Positions 10,498 to 20,300 of a DNA stretch of 64,000 bases are shown piece after piece (within the stretch, counting starts at the first letter, position 1; each line of letters begins with the position of its first letter). The DNA lies in assembly GCA_023374045.1 (NCBI GenBank), contig CM041783.1, positions 97,933,298 to 97,997,297 of the forward strand, in the 5' to 3' direction. The notes beneath the pieces are model-generated. The model was given only the letters and a program-made list of their open reading frames with translations, did not search any database and had not been told where the DNA came from. This stretch comes from Limonium bicolor. Its lineage: Eukaryota; Streptophyta; Magnoliopsida; Caryophyllales; Plumbaginaceae. Position numbers and translations under genes: made by a program.

Positions 10498-10680
10498 AGA
10501 AAGCACCGGCCAACGAGCCGCAGGCACTTGTGCCTTGAAAGTAAAAGAAAGCACCGGCCAACGAGCCGCAGGCACTTGTGCCTTGAAAGTAAAAGAAAGC
10601 ACCGGCCAACGAGCCGCAGGCTATCATGCCTTGAAAGAAAGCACCGGCCAACGAGCCGCAGGCACTTGTGCCTTGAAAAG
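10498..10680 (+). repeat. Tandem repeat, 48-bp unit, 4 copies
   Basis: Copies of AGCACCGGCCAACGAGCCGC start at 10502, 10550, 10598 and 10640 (spacing 48, 48, 42). Three contain GGCACTTGTGCC, a near-perfect 12-bp palindrome; the third has a degenerate replacement (CTATCATGCC). Because 48 is divisible by 3, the minus strand shows overlapping open frames encoding a repeating 16-residue peptide. This is a by-product of the repeat. Confidence 0.9.
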
Positions 10681-10816
10681 TAACACTTTGGGTTGAAATG
10701 AAACCCGGCCATCGAGCCAACAAGAAAAAAACCCATCTCTGGACCCATCAGGAGCTCTGGTCGCCTGTAATGGGTGCATTGTTAGGTGTGGGACGCCGCA
10801 CCATACTTGAATCACA

Positions 10817-10855
10817 AGTACCATCCTTTGGCTAGCATAAGCAAAGGATGGTACT
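10817..10855. repeat. Perfect 14-bp inverted repeat at the Tat/LARD junction
   Basis: AGTACCATCCTTTG (10817-10830) and CAAAGGATGGTACT (10842-10855) are exact reverse complements around the 11-base loop GCTAGCATAAG. The right arm runs straight into sequence shared with LARD internal regions (ATAGAACCTAGTGAGAATTA). The core CCATCCTTTGG also occurs at about 10937, in its normal LARD position. Confidence 0.85.
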
Positions 10856-11802
10856 GATATAGAACCTAGTGAGAATTAAATTCCCTAGGTAACGTTATTA
10901 AAGGTGAATTGTAGATGATTGATGGATGGAGTTCCATCCTTTGGAGATGTGCTGCTTTGTGATTATGACTAGAAAGATTAAAAGATAGAAAATGGTAAAT
11001 GTTTGAATTAGTTGCTGGTGTGAAATTGAAGTGGGAGGTGGAACTTAGTTTGCATGCGATCAAGGGAACCCGAACACAAATTGGGGTGGAAGGATAGTTC
11101 AACACTGATGCTGATCACATCAGGGTTGGATGACTCTTGAAGCTCCCTATAAGTGGTCACAAATAATCACGTTAAGAAAAGATGCAAGGAGCATAAATTG
11201 GACTTGGAGTTGTACTGGGTTTTCAAAAGGATTTTCAATTGATATTTTCAAAAAAATTCAAATGGTATTTTCCAATAAAGGATTTCGTTCTACTTAACCT
11301 CATAAAGAGTTTTTGTATTACTTGCTCACGAGCTGAGGACGTATGATCCTTTGTCTTCGGACCGGTGACATAAGAAGTATATGTTAAAAAAAATAAGTGC
11401 TTGTTTTGATCTTCCGAAGGACCGGGGACAAGAAACTGTCCATCGCGACCGGTATTTGCGGGATCACAGTGTATAGTACTCGACATGGGACTCGAGGACT
11501 AGGATGTCTTATCGTCTTTGGACCGAGCCCATGGAGAGATGTAAAAGAGTAGTTTTGATTGTTATATATGATAAGTCATGTTGTGTGTTAAGTGTAGTAT
11601 ACATTATCCAGACCTTTGAGTCTGAAGGTCGTTATGTTATCCAGACCCTTGAGTCTAAAATGTATATCAAGGGTATGTTGATATGTATGGTTGTGTTGTG
11701 ACGTGTAAGATTATGTTCTAAAAGTAAATCCCTGTATTCTAATTAAATGATGTGTGGGAACTATGGAACTTTGGGGTCAAATTTCATTTAAGGGAGGTAG
11801 AT
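10856..11802 (+). mobile_element. LARD 0, remaining 3' part of internal region
   Basis: From ATAGAACCTAGTGAGAATTA to the polypurine tract this aligns by eye with the 3' internal regions of LARD 1 (minus, about 22009-23075) and LARD 2 (minus). About 4 kb of internal region, the tRNA-Met primer site and the 5' LTR are missing on the left. The tail reads N-F-G-V-K-F-H-L-R-E-V-D-stop, a decayed form of the FEDEVLL tail in LARD A, and the tract is weakened to AAGGGAGGTAGA. No coding capacity is seen. Confidence 0.8.
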
Positions 11803-14067
11803 TGAAATACCCCAAACCTTTAAGTGTTAATTAATTATGTAATTATGACTTCTAAGGCTAATTAAGTCCTTAAGAAACATTGGTAGACAATTTAAACCAA
11901 AGAAACACAAGAAAACACTATAAAGTCAATTTAAGCAAATACCTTGCTCTAGACATGGTGTAAACTTGGTTAAGACCTAAAGGTCACTCTTAGACCTTAT
12001 AAACATGTTAATGAACTTGTTAAATCAATTACCAAAGAAAACCAAGCTCAAAAATAGTTTAAACACAAATTATGCTTTAAGGAGTCTTAAAGCACGTTTT
12101 TGAAAAATTGTCTTGGAAATGAGTTTTGAGTGGCTAAATGCCCAAGATTATATCTTAATTAACATTTTACTACTTACTATCACATTAGGAAGCCTAAATC
12201 AATGAAACCAAAAATTTCACAAATTTGTGCACTAATTATGAATAGTGCCCAAATAGTGCTCAATTAAGGCTGTCAACTTTGATTAGTTAAATGGTCAAAC
12301 TAGCCCATAACTATCCTAATAAATGAAGGGGGACGGTTTTGGGATGGTGAGTCATCACCATTTGCAAGCTTGTTGAAGGAAGAGAGGAAAGTTAAGTTAA
12401 AAAGCAATTTCACCTTTATTAGTAAAATATCCCACAAAAGCTACCTCTCTCCTCACTTTCCTTCATTTCCTTCCTCCTCCACCATATTCGTCTTCATCCT
12501 CTCAAGCCAAAACCGTCATTTCTACAACATCTATACTTCTCCACCTTCTTTTGCTTGCCAAATCCAACTTCATTTCCCTCTTTTCAAAACTTCAAGAACT
12601 CAAGTTTGAATCCATGGTGAATCTCCATTGAAGGGGGAAATGCTCAGATTCTTGCACCTTGTTGTTCTCCTTTGTTCCAAGGTAATAAAAGTCAAAGCAA
12701 AATCAAATTTCCTTTCATTTTTTAACATGGCCGAAAATCACCATTAGTGATGCCTTGTCTTGCTCATTTTAGTAGCTTGATTCATGCTTCAAAGGACTAT
12801 AAGAAGTCCCACCTTGCTTCCTGATCAAGCTCTCTTTCAAATTCCAAATGTAAACACCAATTCTAGTGTATTAAACACTTCTTGTAATCTAGGGTTTGTT
12901 CATGGGTTTAGGTATAATGCTTAATACTCATTACCCTTATTTATATATTGATTGAAAGATTGACAAGTGAATAAAAGCCTTGCCGGTTTGCAATCAAGAA
13001 AAACAAGAGAAAACAAGTGAGAAAATCTTGAAGAGGAAAAAGGTAAATGACCTATCCTAATGTAGTTTAGTACCTTAGGAAATTGAGTTGTATTGTTTTA
13101 TAAACAATCTAAAGATCCAAAGGGAAAAGAGTTAGTAAAATAACCACAAGGTGGATTATAAGGGCATATGAGATTGATGTGTGTATTTGCAGGTTGAAAG
13201 CATTATATATGTTGGAAATTCAGTGTTTAAGATTTATGTTATTTAAGGGCCTAAGAGCCATGTCATTTAAGGGCCTAAGTGCCAATCAATTTAAGTTTAT
13301 GCACTATATTGTGATGTAGTGTAGTTTGAGTGTAATTTGTCCGTAGAGAACATTCGTTGAGGATATGAATGTCTTTGGTTGTTTAAGGTGAAAAAACTAA
13401 GTGTTTGGGTGTAATACTAGGGAAGCTATGGCAAAGTTTTGTTAAGAAACTAAGAGTTTTGAAGTGTTACAGTGAGGTATTGTGACCTAGGATGTACTAG
13501 GAACCATTAAGAGTTAAGTTGGTGGAAACGAATAAATTAAGGTGATGTTGAGGGTTAAAATTACCTTAGAATTTTTAGGAGGAACTAGAGGTTAGAATGG
13601 TGAATTCAAGACACCAAAATTATGGTATGTGAAGTGTTAAGACTTGTGCAAATTTTGTAGTAAATGGGGTATTATGTCTTGTAATGAGTTTGGTGTGAAC
13701 TAGAGAATATAACCTTGGGAAATCTTGAGAAGTTGAGTTAAGGAGATGAGGATGATTGAGGATGCATAAGGTGTGTCAAATAAGTGAGTTGGTAATGTTG
13801 GTAGAAGGTTGTGAAACACCAAGAGAGTTTGGTAATGCACTAGTGTGCATAAGTGTTGAAAATGGAAGAAGAGATGTGTAGAATTGAACAAAAATTGAGC
13901 AATGAGTTTGGTGATGATTTATGAAGATCTAAGGAGTGTTTTAAGGTGTTTAAACATGTAAGAAACATGTGGAAATATTATGGAATGATTTGGTAAGGAT
14001 TAAGGTTGGATTAGGGGTTGAAAAATGTAATTTCGACAGCTTTTTAGCAGGGTCCGGGACTTAGGAG
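11803..14067 (+). mobile_element. LARD 0 3' LTR, left part
   Basis: The LTR starts TGAAATACCCCAAACC after the polypurine tract and follows LARD A base for base over many stretches, including the hairpin at 12072-12095. It is cut at 14067, inside its first palindromic block, by a solo Athila-like LTR. It resumes at 40873 after the target duplication AGGAG/AGGGG. The two LTR parts together are about 4.4 kb, a normal length for this family. Confidence 0.85.
14063..14067 (+). other. Target site duplication (left) of solo Athila-like LTR
   Basis: AGGAG here and AGGGG at 40868-40872 match at four of five bases. Joining the flanks at this point restores a 72-bp distance from block 1 (14051) to block 2 (40928) of LARD 0, which is the pitch seen in the other LARD LTRs. 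Confidence 0.7.
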
Positions 14068-14106
14068 TGTTGGGGTAAGACCTAACGGTAAATTGTTGTT
14101 GGGGGG
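14068..14106 (-). mobile_element. Solo Athila-like LTR, 3' end fragment
   Basis: These 39 bp (TGTTGGGGTAAGACC to the G6 run) are the 3' end of a solo LTR on the minus strand; the rest is 39241-40867. It was interrupted by the tandem Athila-like array, which duplicated GGGGG. Confidence 0.65.
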
Positions 14107-14332
14107 TGATAAGTGCAAAACATATAGACTTTTTAAGGTTTAATCACCTTATTAATTGCAGCATTTTTAGTAATGTTTCTCACTTATCTTGGGTTTTTCC
14201 TATATTTATGTTGTTATATTAACTGATGTATTATATGTGTTAAAATGTAGGAAAAATGACAAACAAAGACATATATATTATTAAGGGATTAAAAAGCCAC
14301 GTGCATGTCACGCAGAGAAGCGTGTCCCTCTG

Positions 14333-14543
14333 TACCGCCTCATAATGGGCGGACAACACATATATGGGCAACCGCCCCATAATAGGCGGACAACAGAGAA
14401 TCACGACCGCGCCCTGTACCGCTTCATTAGAGGCGGACAACTCTAAAATGTAACCGCCACATAACGGGCGGTTGAGATACAGAGGAGACCGCCTCATAAC
14501 AGGCGGACAGTACAGAGGAGACCGCCACTTATCTAGCGGACAC
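14333..14543 (+). repeat. Six ACCGCC...GGCGG palindromes in Athila-like U3
   Basis: Short inverted repeats of the form ACCGCCTCATAATGGGCGGA start at 14333, 14371, 14418, 14453, 14488 and 14521, 33-47 bp apart. The arms ACCGC(C) / (G)GCGG(A) are conserved and the inner bases vary. They lie 200-400 bp upstream of the TATA box, in an enhancer-like position. The same array is in LTR 2 (about 33290-33500) and LTR 3 (about 37890-38097). The matching antisense open frames are by-products. Confidence 0.88.
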
Positions 14544-14738
14544 GTGTAAATGTGTAGGATGTTCGCCGACTCGCTCGCTCTGCAACTTGACTACCTTATC
14601 GTTTAAGCAGTCGGCGCCTACCAGAAATCACGCACGCATTGCAGCCCTGTCCCCTGCGCAATCAATGAGCTGCAATCAATGGGAAGCTGCAATCATCGAG
14701 CTCAATCAATGAAGCTGCTGCTCTGCTTCTTCTTCCTC

Positions 14739-14745
14739 TATAAAT
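14739..14745 (+). promoter_or_regulatory. TATA box of Athila-like LTR 1
   Basis: TATAAAT follows CTTCTTCCTC and precedes GCAACACTCGTCTCACCCTC, a plausible start region 25-35 bp downstream. It is conserved at 33695-33701 (LTR 2) and 38297-38303 (LTR 3). Confidence 0.7.
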
Positions 14746-15675
14746 GCAACACTCGTCTCACCCTCTCCAGTGTCCTTCCAGAGGTTCCGTCCGTGGTTCC
14801 TCTGGAGTTCCAATTCACATCATCATTCCATCTTCGTACCACTACACTTTCACTCACTCGTTCATCTTCATCTCTAATCTCCCGCTTCTCCATTTGTTTT
14901 CTTTTCATCTCATTAATTTCACCTCTAGTCTCACATATCTAAATAGAAGACCAAACTATTTAATATGTTAGGCTAGAGTACATACTCTGGGTATAATTAT
15001 TATGTATCTGTATTAATTATGCAATATGTTTTACTGGTTTTAGTTTTAATAAAGTTTGTTACGCTTAAAGGTTTTCTTTCATCTTTTAATAAATGTCATG
15101 AGTTTATTAAATTGCTTGCTAGTCTATTTTGATCAGACCGGTGATAAATAGACAGGTTAATTAAGCCGTAAAACTGGAGAAAGCTTTATTATGATTTAAT
15201 GAGTTAGTATTTTCAAGTTGCAAGAATAAAATCCTCGTACTCCTCTGCCGTCCACCAGTGGGTGCTTGATCGCACAACTGGAACGAGTCTTATGAGTCTA
15301 TGACTTAGTCCTTAAGATAAAAATAGGATCTTGCCAAACAATTATAATTAAACCAGTAGACCTAGCATGAAAGAGCAGATAATATTAATCTGAACCAGAG
15401 TCCCGTTTAGTTTATCTGTTAATTTAGTTAATTTTATCTTTCCCTTTTATTTATAAAAACAAGTCAATTAATCCCCCCTTTTTGTGACACGCTTAGGTAC
15501 TATATATGTATATTAGTCCCGTGGTTCGATATCCGGTCGCTTACATTTCACTATACTACTGCGACCGGGATTTGTTTGCAGCCCGACGTTTATTTTGAGT
15601 TTTAATTTCTTTACTTTTCTTTATTTTATGTTAATTATACCCAATATAACCACTCAGAGTATAACGTCTGCAAAA

Positions 15676-15693
15676 TGGCGCCGTTGCCGGGGA
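15676..15693 (+). other. Primer binding site, Asp-tRNA type
   Basis: TGGCGCCGTTGCCGGGGA lies three bases after the LTR end. It is the 18-base primer site known from Athila/Calypso/Cyclops-type gypsy elements, complementary to the 3' end of tRNA-Asp. An identical copy is at 34637-34654. Confidence 0.88.
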
Positions 15694-15934
15694 CTATATT
15701 TATTCTAGTTCCTAAGCCCCGGATTATTCACCTGTTAATTATAAATATTTTGTTCTCTTATTGCTGTTAATATTATGTCTATAATATTTTGTTTATTGTT
15801 AATATTAATGATCTACTATATTATGTTAATATTAATTATCTAATAATCTGTTAATATTAATTAATTGGACACCTGACTCTGGACATATGACTACGGACAT
15901 CTGACTTCTGACATCTAACTTCTAACTCTTATTA

Positions 15935-16035
15935 ACATTAATTTCCATTGTCTCTAACATTTAATTTCCATTGTCTCTAACATTTAATTTCCATTGTCTT
16001 TAACATTTAATTTCCATTGTCCCTAACATTTAATA
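15935..16035 (+). repeat. Tandem repeat, about 23-bp unit, 4 copies
   Basis: The unit TAACATTTAATTTCCATTGT followed by a CTC or CTT variant is repeated four times with single-base changes. The second internal region has the same array at about 34893-34990, with one unit shortened by four bases. Confidence 0.85.
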
Positions 16036-16146
16036 TTATGTAAATTAACTACTAACATTTTTCTACTAACTTATAAATTCATCACGTTTTTATTTTTGTT
16101 GATGTTTGGTACAGCTTAACGAAAATAAAAAAAAAAGAAGCAGAGG

Positions 16147-16262
16147 CCTACCGCCTCTTGTCCGCCACTTTACAAGCGGACCACACACAGCCGCTCCGCC
16201 TCGTTACCGCCTCAAAACGGGCGGACGCCACACATACCCGAGACCGCCTCGTAACGGGCGGA
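16147..16262 (+). repeat. ACCGCC...GGCGG palindromes in Athila-like leader
   Basis: Four further palindromes of the U3 type (for example ACCGCCTCGTAACGGGCGGA) lie in the transcribed leader, about 470 bp after the primer site. The second internal region repeats them at about 35107-35222. The same motif thus sits both upstream and downstream of the promoter. Confidence 0.85.
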
Positions 16263-17121
16263 CGAGACTCGACATTAAAAAAAAAACGAACTGAAACGCT
16301 GCGTTTTCATAATTCCCGTTCTTCCCCAATTCTCTGAACTCCAACCTCGACCCGACGAAGACTAGCAGGAAGAACAGACGCGCGACCAGCTCCTCCCTAA
16401 ATCGACACAGCTTCTTCAATTCTACACCAAATCACGCAAGGTTAGTACCGAAATCTTTGTTTTTCAATTCTCTACGATTCTATAGCTTCAATTCCACAAA
16501 TGATGAACTACACTAGGAGAAATTAAGGACTAAACTTTCGAAAACCTAGGTCGACGGGTTTAGAATTTTCGAGTTTAATTTGCAAATTTGTCTTCGAAAT
16601 CTTCTTCTATTAATCATAATATACATACACAAGGTTAAATCTACACTGATTATACTTAAATTTGTCGTTTTGGATGAATTTCAAATTTAGGTATATGTAG
16701 ATACGAGACTTGCTATGTTAAAATAGCATTCTCCAATTGTATTATGCCTTGTTTTATTAAACGAATGAATTTATGATTATAGGTTGTTATATGTGGATTT
16801 ATGCTGATAACGGTATTAAATTACCTTGCGTTTGACTGAATTAATTATGGAGAATCGTAGATTTTTAGGGGAAGTTCTGTCGAATTTTCGACAGAATTTA
16901 TGTTGTATAATTATTCTGTTTATATTTTATATTATTTGTTCTACTTGTTTTCTATTTTTGTTAATTTGCAAAGTTGTTTATATTAATAGTCTGTTTGATA
17001 TTAATTTTTATGTTGCTGTTTGTTTATTAATTTTTATGTTGTTGTCTATCTGTTTAAATATTTAATATTAAATTGTTATCCTGTTAATGTTTGTTTGCTT
17101 TTAATTTAAAAATATATTAGT

Positions 17122-17226
17122 ATGCCTCGTGTTCGTGGTGGCAACTGTCCCGGTGCATCTTCTTCTGCACCTTCTCCTCGCTCAGACAGGCCAGGGACCA
17201 GCACAGCCTCCACCACCACCGCAGTG
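17122..17226 (+). CDS. Short gag-like ORF start, copy 1 (possible first exon)
   Basis: The frame starts MPRVRGGNCPGASSSAPSP and is rich in Ser, Pro and Thr, like the N-terminus of many plant gypsy gag proteins; no domain can be recognised. After about 34 codons it enters a T-rich stretch that looks like an intron (GTGATT ... TATATTCAG). LARD 1 has inserted five bases after the putative acceptor, so this copy is interrupted. Read without splicing the frame runs on into the LARD LTR and means nothing there. Confidence 0.3.
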
Positions 17227-17343
17227 ATTTTATTTTATTTTATTGTTATTTTTATTTTATTGTATTTTATTTTGCTCTGTTGTTTACTAACATTTTGTAG
17301 ACTCTTACTGTTTGAACCTTGTGCTCATTTTTGTTATATTCAG

Positions 17344-17348
17344 GAAGG
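17344..17348 (+). other. Target site duplication (left) of LARD 1
   Basis: GAAGG here and GATGG at 31696-31700 flank LARD 1. The uninterrupted second array unit reads CAG-GAAGG-TAACAG at 36294-36307. The original site was therefore GAAGG, and the right copy has one change. Confidence 0.9.
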
Positions 17349-20300
17349 TGTAACACCCCATCCAACAACAAACACATAACAACAATCTGCAGCGGAAACT
17401 CAACTCATCACATTACTTATTTCAATGGTGTTACACGCCGTTAACCACCCACGTGGCTAACAAGGCTAATACATGTACTTTGTATCGGTCTGATGGACTA
17501 GATTCCCGAGCAACTACACAATACAATCCTCATTCCCTTTTCAACATTTATAGAATACATGCATTCCCACTGTACCGAGTATTTATAAACTGATGCCGAC
17601 AACAATATCGGTCTTACTACACCTACTGTATAGATACACTTAAATGAATACCCAAGTGCAAAGACTACCCCGTCCTACTCTCGAACGGCTTCCAGCTCTC
17701 CGTACCTGAAATAGGAAAATAAGAGAAAGGGTGGCCCCCAAGGGGCTCAGCACCTTTGCTGGTATGGTAATCCCGCAGCCCACATGCTACCGGGCCACGC
17801 ACAACTAATTGTCGTCTTAGCATGCAGTTGATTATATTTAAATCATGCATACAAGCCATAAACATACAACACATAATATTTCGCCTCAATGGGCTCAACC
17901 AATAACCAACACATCCACACTTAACCAACCATCCAATGATTCCTTAAACCCTAGAGTGGCTCTCCTCTAAAGCGGAGCTACCTCCTTAACGAACGACATG
18001 TACCCATTAATCGGGTTATCCTTAAACGCCTCTTGTCACAACTGGGATTCATTTCCATGATCCACACACTCCATATCCTACAACATGTCTCATTCCTCAT
18101 ATAACAAAACATAACAAACCTTTCTTGTTTCGACGTACACATGATAACATCACCATCATTTTAAACATCCAATATGTATATATATATACTATAGCATAGC
18201 AAGGGAATTTGCATAGCACCATAACATTACATAACACCATAAAATCGGTTCTCACAAGGAACCTTCCACCATAGTTAGTATACCATGTGAGCCTAGGGAT
18301 TTTTGCCAATCCCATGTTAAGCTCGTTACCATCCTCGTTACCGTCCGGTTATATAGAACGGTTAACTTATACCCAAGGTGTGTCGGATATAGTAATCCCA
18401 AGCACACCGAAATAACATACGTATGCCCTGTGGCCCGACGTGAGTCAGTAACTAGCTTTGGATAAGCTAAGGGAAGGTAGAAACCAAATTGGAATACCAC
18501 CTATACATACACCAAGAGAGCCGAACCGGATAAGATAACGACTCCCGTCCATCACACGCGTGGCCGGAACAACCGGATCCTCACCCCCCATTAGAACATA
18601 CACCTATAATAAGTAGTTAGAGATCCATTATGGAGCCTACCACATCCCACACCATACGGTTTCATAACCGAGTTAAGCACACCAGGGAGGTTCACACGCT
18701 TGCATACAACAATAATATCCAACTAACTCACACATAGCCGTGGTTAGCACGTTCCCAAGGTTTGGGCCGTCAACTCCGAATACCGATCACTCATGTGTTC
18801 CTAGTTTTGGTTAGCTAAGGTTTAACACATATTTGAGGTTAAATGGTATCGAAGGCCAAATTCGCCACACAGATGAATTACTATAAACTCATTACATGTT
18901 TTATCTTACAAGGTGGCAAACACTTCAAGAAAACATATTGGCATACAAGCCGGTGTAATCCGGTAGGACACAGGTTGCAAGAAAACCATACCTGTCACCG
19001 GAGTCCACTTTACCACGTCCACTTATGTTCCTCGAGCGATTCTCGAACAACTGTTAACATCACATGTTTTTTATTAACTTCGGGGTTGCTTGATTATTTA
19101 ATGTCTAACGCTTAACTTTCCCGTTAACTTAGTTATACAACTTTACATTTTAACTTGTTTTACTTTTACATTTTGATACAACTTTTCACCCACTTAATTG
19201 TCATTAAAACTCACCTAAAATGTCCTTAACAACCTCATAACATCATTAACCATCAATCCCCATCATTACACATTTCCATACCTTAAACAATGTTTTGGTC
19301 CATACAACACCTTGTCCGAACTTGTGTCCGGACTTCCCAAGTTCGGACACAAGCCGCGACCTTATACTGAAAACCTTACACCGTCCGAACTTGTGTCCGG
19401 ACTTCCCAAGTTCGGACACAGTTCGAGAGTAATCCCAGATAGAAACAGTCACGTCCGAACTTGTGTCGGACTTCCAAAGCTCGGACACAGTTCGAGAATG
19501 AGAAAATCCTTTACCAACAGAGCCTGTCCGAACTTCCATGTCCGGACGGAAGTTCGGACACGGCAAAACATTCAATTTCCAAATCTTTAAACACTTAACC
19601 AAATTCACCAATCTTTCCTAAAAAGTCTCATGATGTTTCCTAACACCATTTCGCACATCAACACACCTTTAGCCATGTGCTAAACTCTTTAAATCACTCA
19701 CCAAAACCATCTTATCATTCACAAATTTCTTACAAAAATTCCTAGCACTTGGGATGTTTTCTCCTTAAGATCTCTAAGTGGTAGTTCACAAATAATGACC
19801 ACTACACCAAGGTGTTTCCTCTACACCTTAACATCATCTCCCAACTCCTTTTCTTACTAACTAGATCTCCTTTTTACAACTTCTTAAAATTCCTTACTCA
19901 AAACCCCTTCCTAAACACCATTCCCTCCTTATCCATCAACATTACCTAAACCTTAAACAAACTTCTCCAAGACTTAAATACATTCTCGAAACACTCATTG
20001 GATTTCTAGAACTTCCAAGACAACGCCTAAATCCTTATAGCACCTTAGAACACCTTAATGCAAGTTTTCTTCCTTAGTGAAGCATGTATCCATTCCTAAC
20101 AATTCCTAGTTCACCCAAGTTCATTTAAGCACTTAAAATTCCTTATACATTTTACAAATTTTGCCATAGGTTCTCTTAGCACATCATCATTCCAAAGCTC
20201 ATAGTTTTCACCATTAAACATTCAAGAACACCTAGATCCATCAAAACATTACCACTCACAAAACTTCACCAAATCTACACTACATCACAATATAGTGCAT

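Larger units (their letters stand above)
14107..15672 (+). mobile_element. Athila-like tandem array, LTR 1
   Basis: This 1566-bp LTR starts TGATAAGTGCAAAACATATA and ends TATAACGTCTGCA, directly before an Asp-tRNA primer site. It is nearly identical to LTR 2 (33064-34633) and LTR 3 (37665-39235). U3 holds six GC-rich palindromes (14333-14543), a TATA box at 14739 and a CT-rich presumed start region. An AATAAA polyadenylation-type signal lies at about 15048. The GGGGG at 14102-14106 and 39236-39240 flanks the entire three-LTR array. Confidence 0.9.
15694..17348 (+). mobile_element. Athila-like internal region 1, left part
   Basis: This is the non-coding leader after the primer site. It contains a 23-bp tandem repeat (15935-16035), GC-rich palindromes (16147-16262), a CT-rich stretch and a short open frame at 17122. 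LARD 1 splits it at 17348; it resumes at 31701. No protease, reverse transcriptase, RNase H or integrase sequence is seen in either part. The whole internal region is about 3.0 kb, far shorter than an autonomous Athila. Confidence 0.85.

Noticed and set aside
10478..10748. Overlapping minus-strand frames encoding a repeating peptide (CGSLAGAFF...)
   Set aside because: The 48-bp tandem repeat length is a multiple of three, so frames stay open by repetition. There is no start context, conservation or domain.
584..11802. LARD A LTR and LARD 0 as the 5' and 3' LTRs of one element
   Set aside because: LARD A LTR has a polypurine tract before it and no tRNA-Met primer site after it. Its palindromic blocks are of a different type from those of LARD 0.
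14101..14106. G-run as a plus-strand polypurine tract for LTR 1
   Set aside because: The tracts before LTR 2 and LTR 3 are AAGTGTGAGGAAGTT. The Gs match those after LTR 3 and are better read as the target duplication.
14240..14497. 85-residue minus-strand frame in the Athila-like LTR, also seen in other LTR copies
   Set aside because: It covers the ACCGCC palindromes in U3, antisense to the element. LTR 2 shortens it by frameshift. It is better explained by the repeats.
14679..14942. 87-residue plus-strand frame conserved in all three Athila-like LTRs
   Set aside because: It spans the TATA box and start region of the LTR, so the ATG lies upstream of the promoter. Conservation reflects LTR identity, not coding.
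17665..17928. 87-residue minus-strand frame repeated at 27344-27607 and in part at 47093-47374, 56565-56759 and 4602-4838
   Set aside because: It is the sense strand of the LARD LTR near its 3' end. Frames end at different places in each copy and no protein family fits.
19246..19611. 121-residue minus-strand frame in LARD 1 LTR, with a 92-residue frame opposite
   Set aside because: Both are reads through the palindromic block array. The second LTR copy (29000-29330) breaks the frames by indels.
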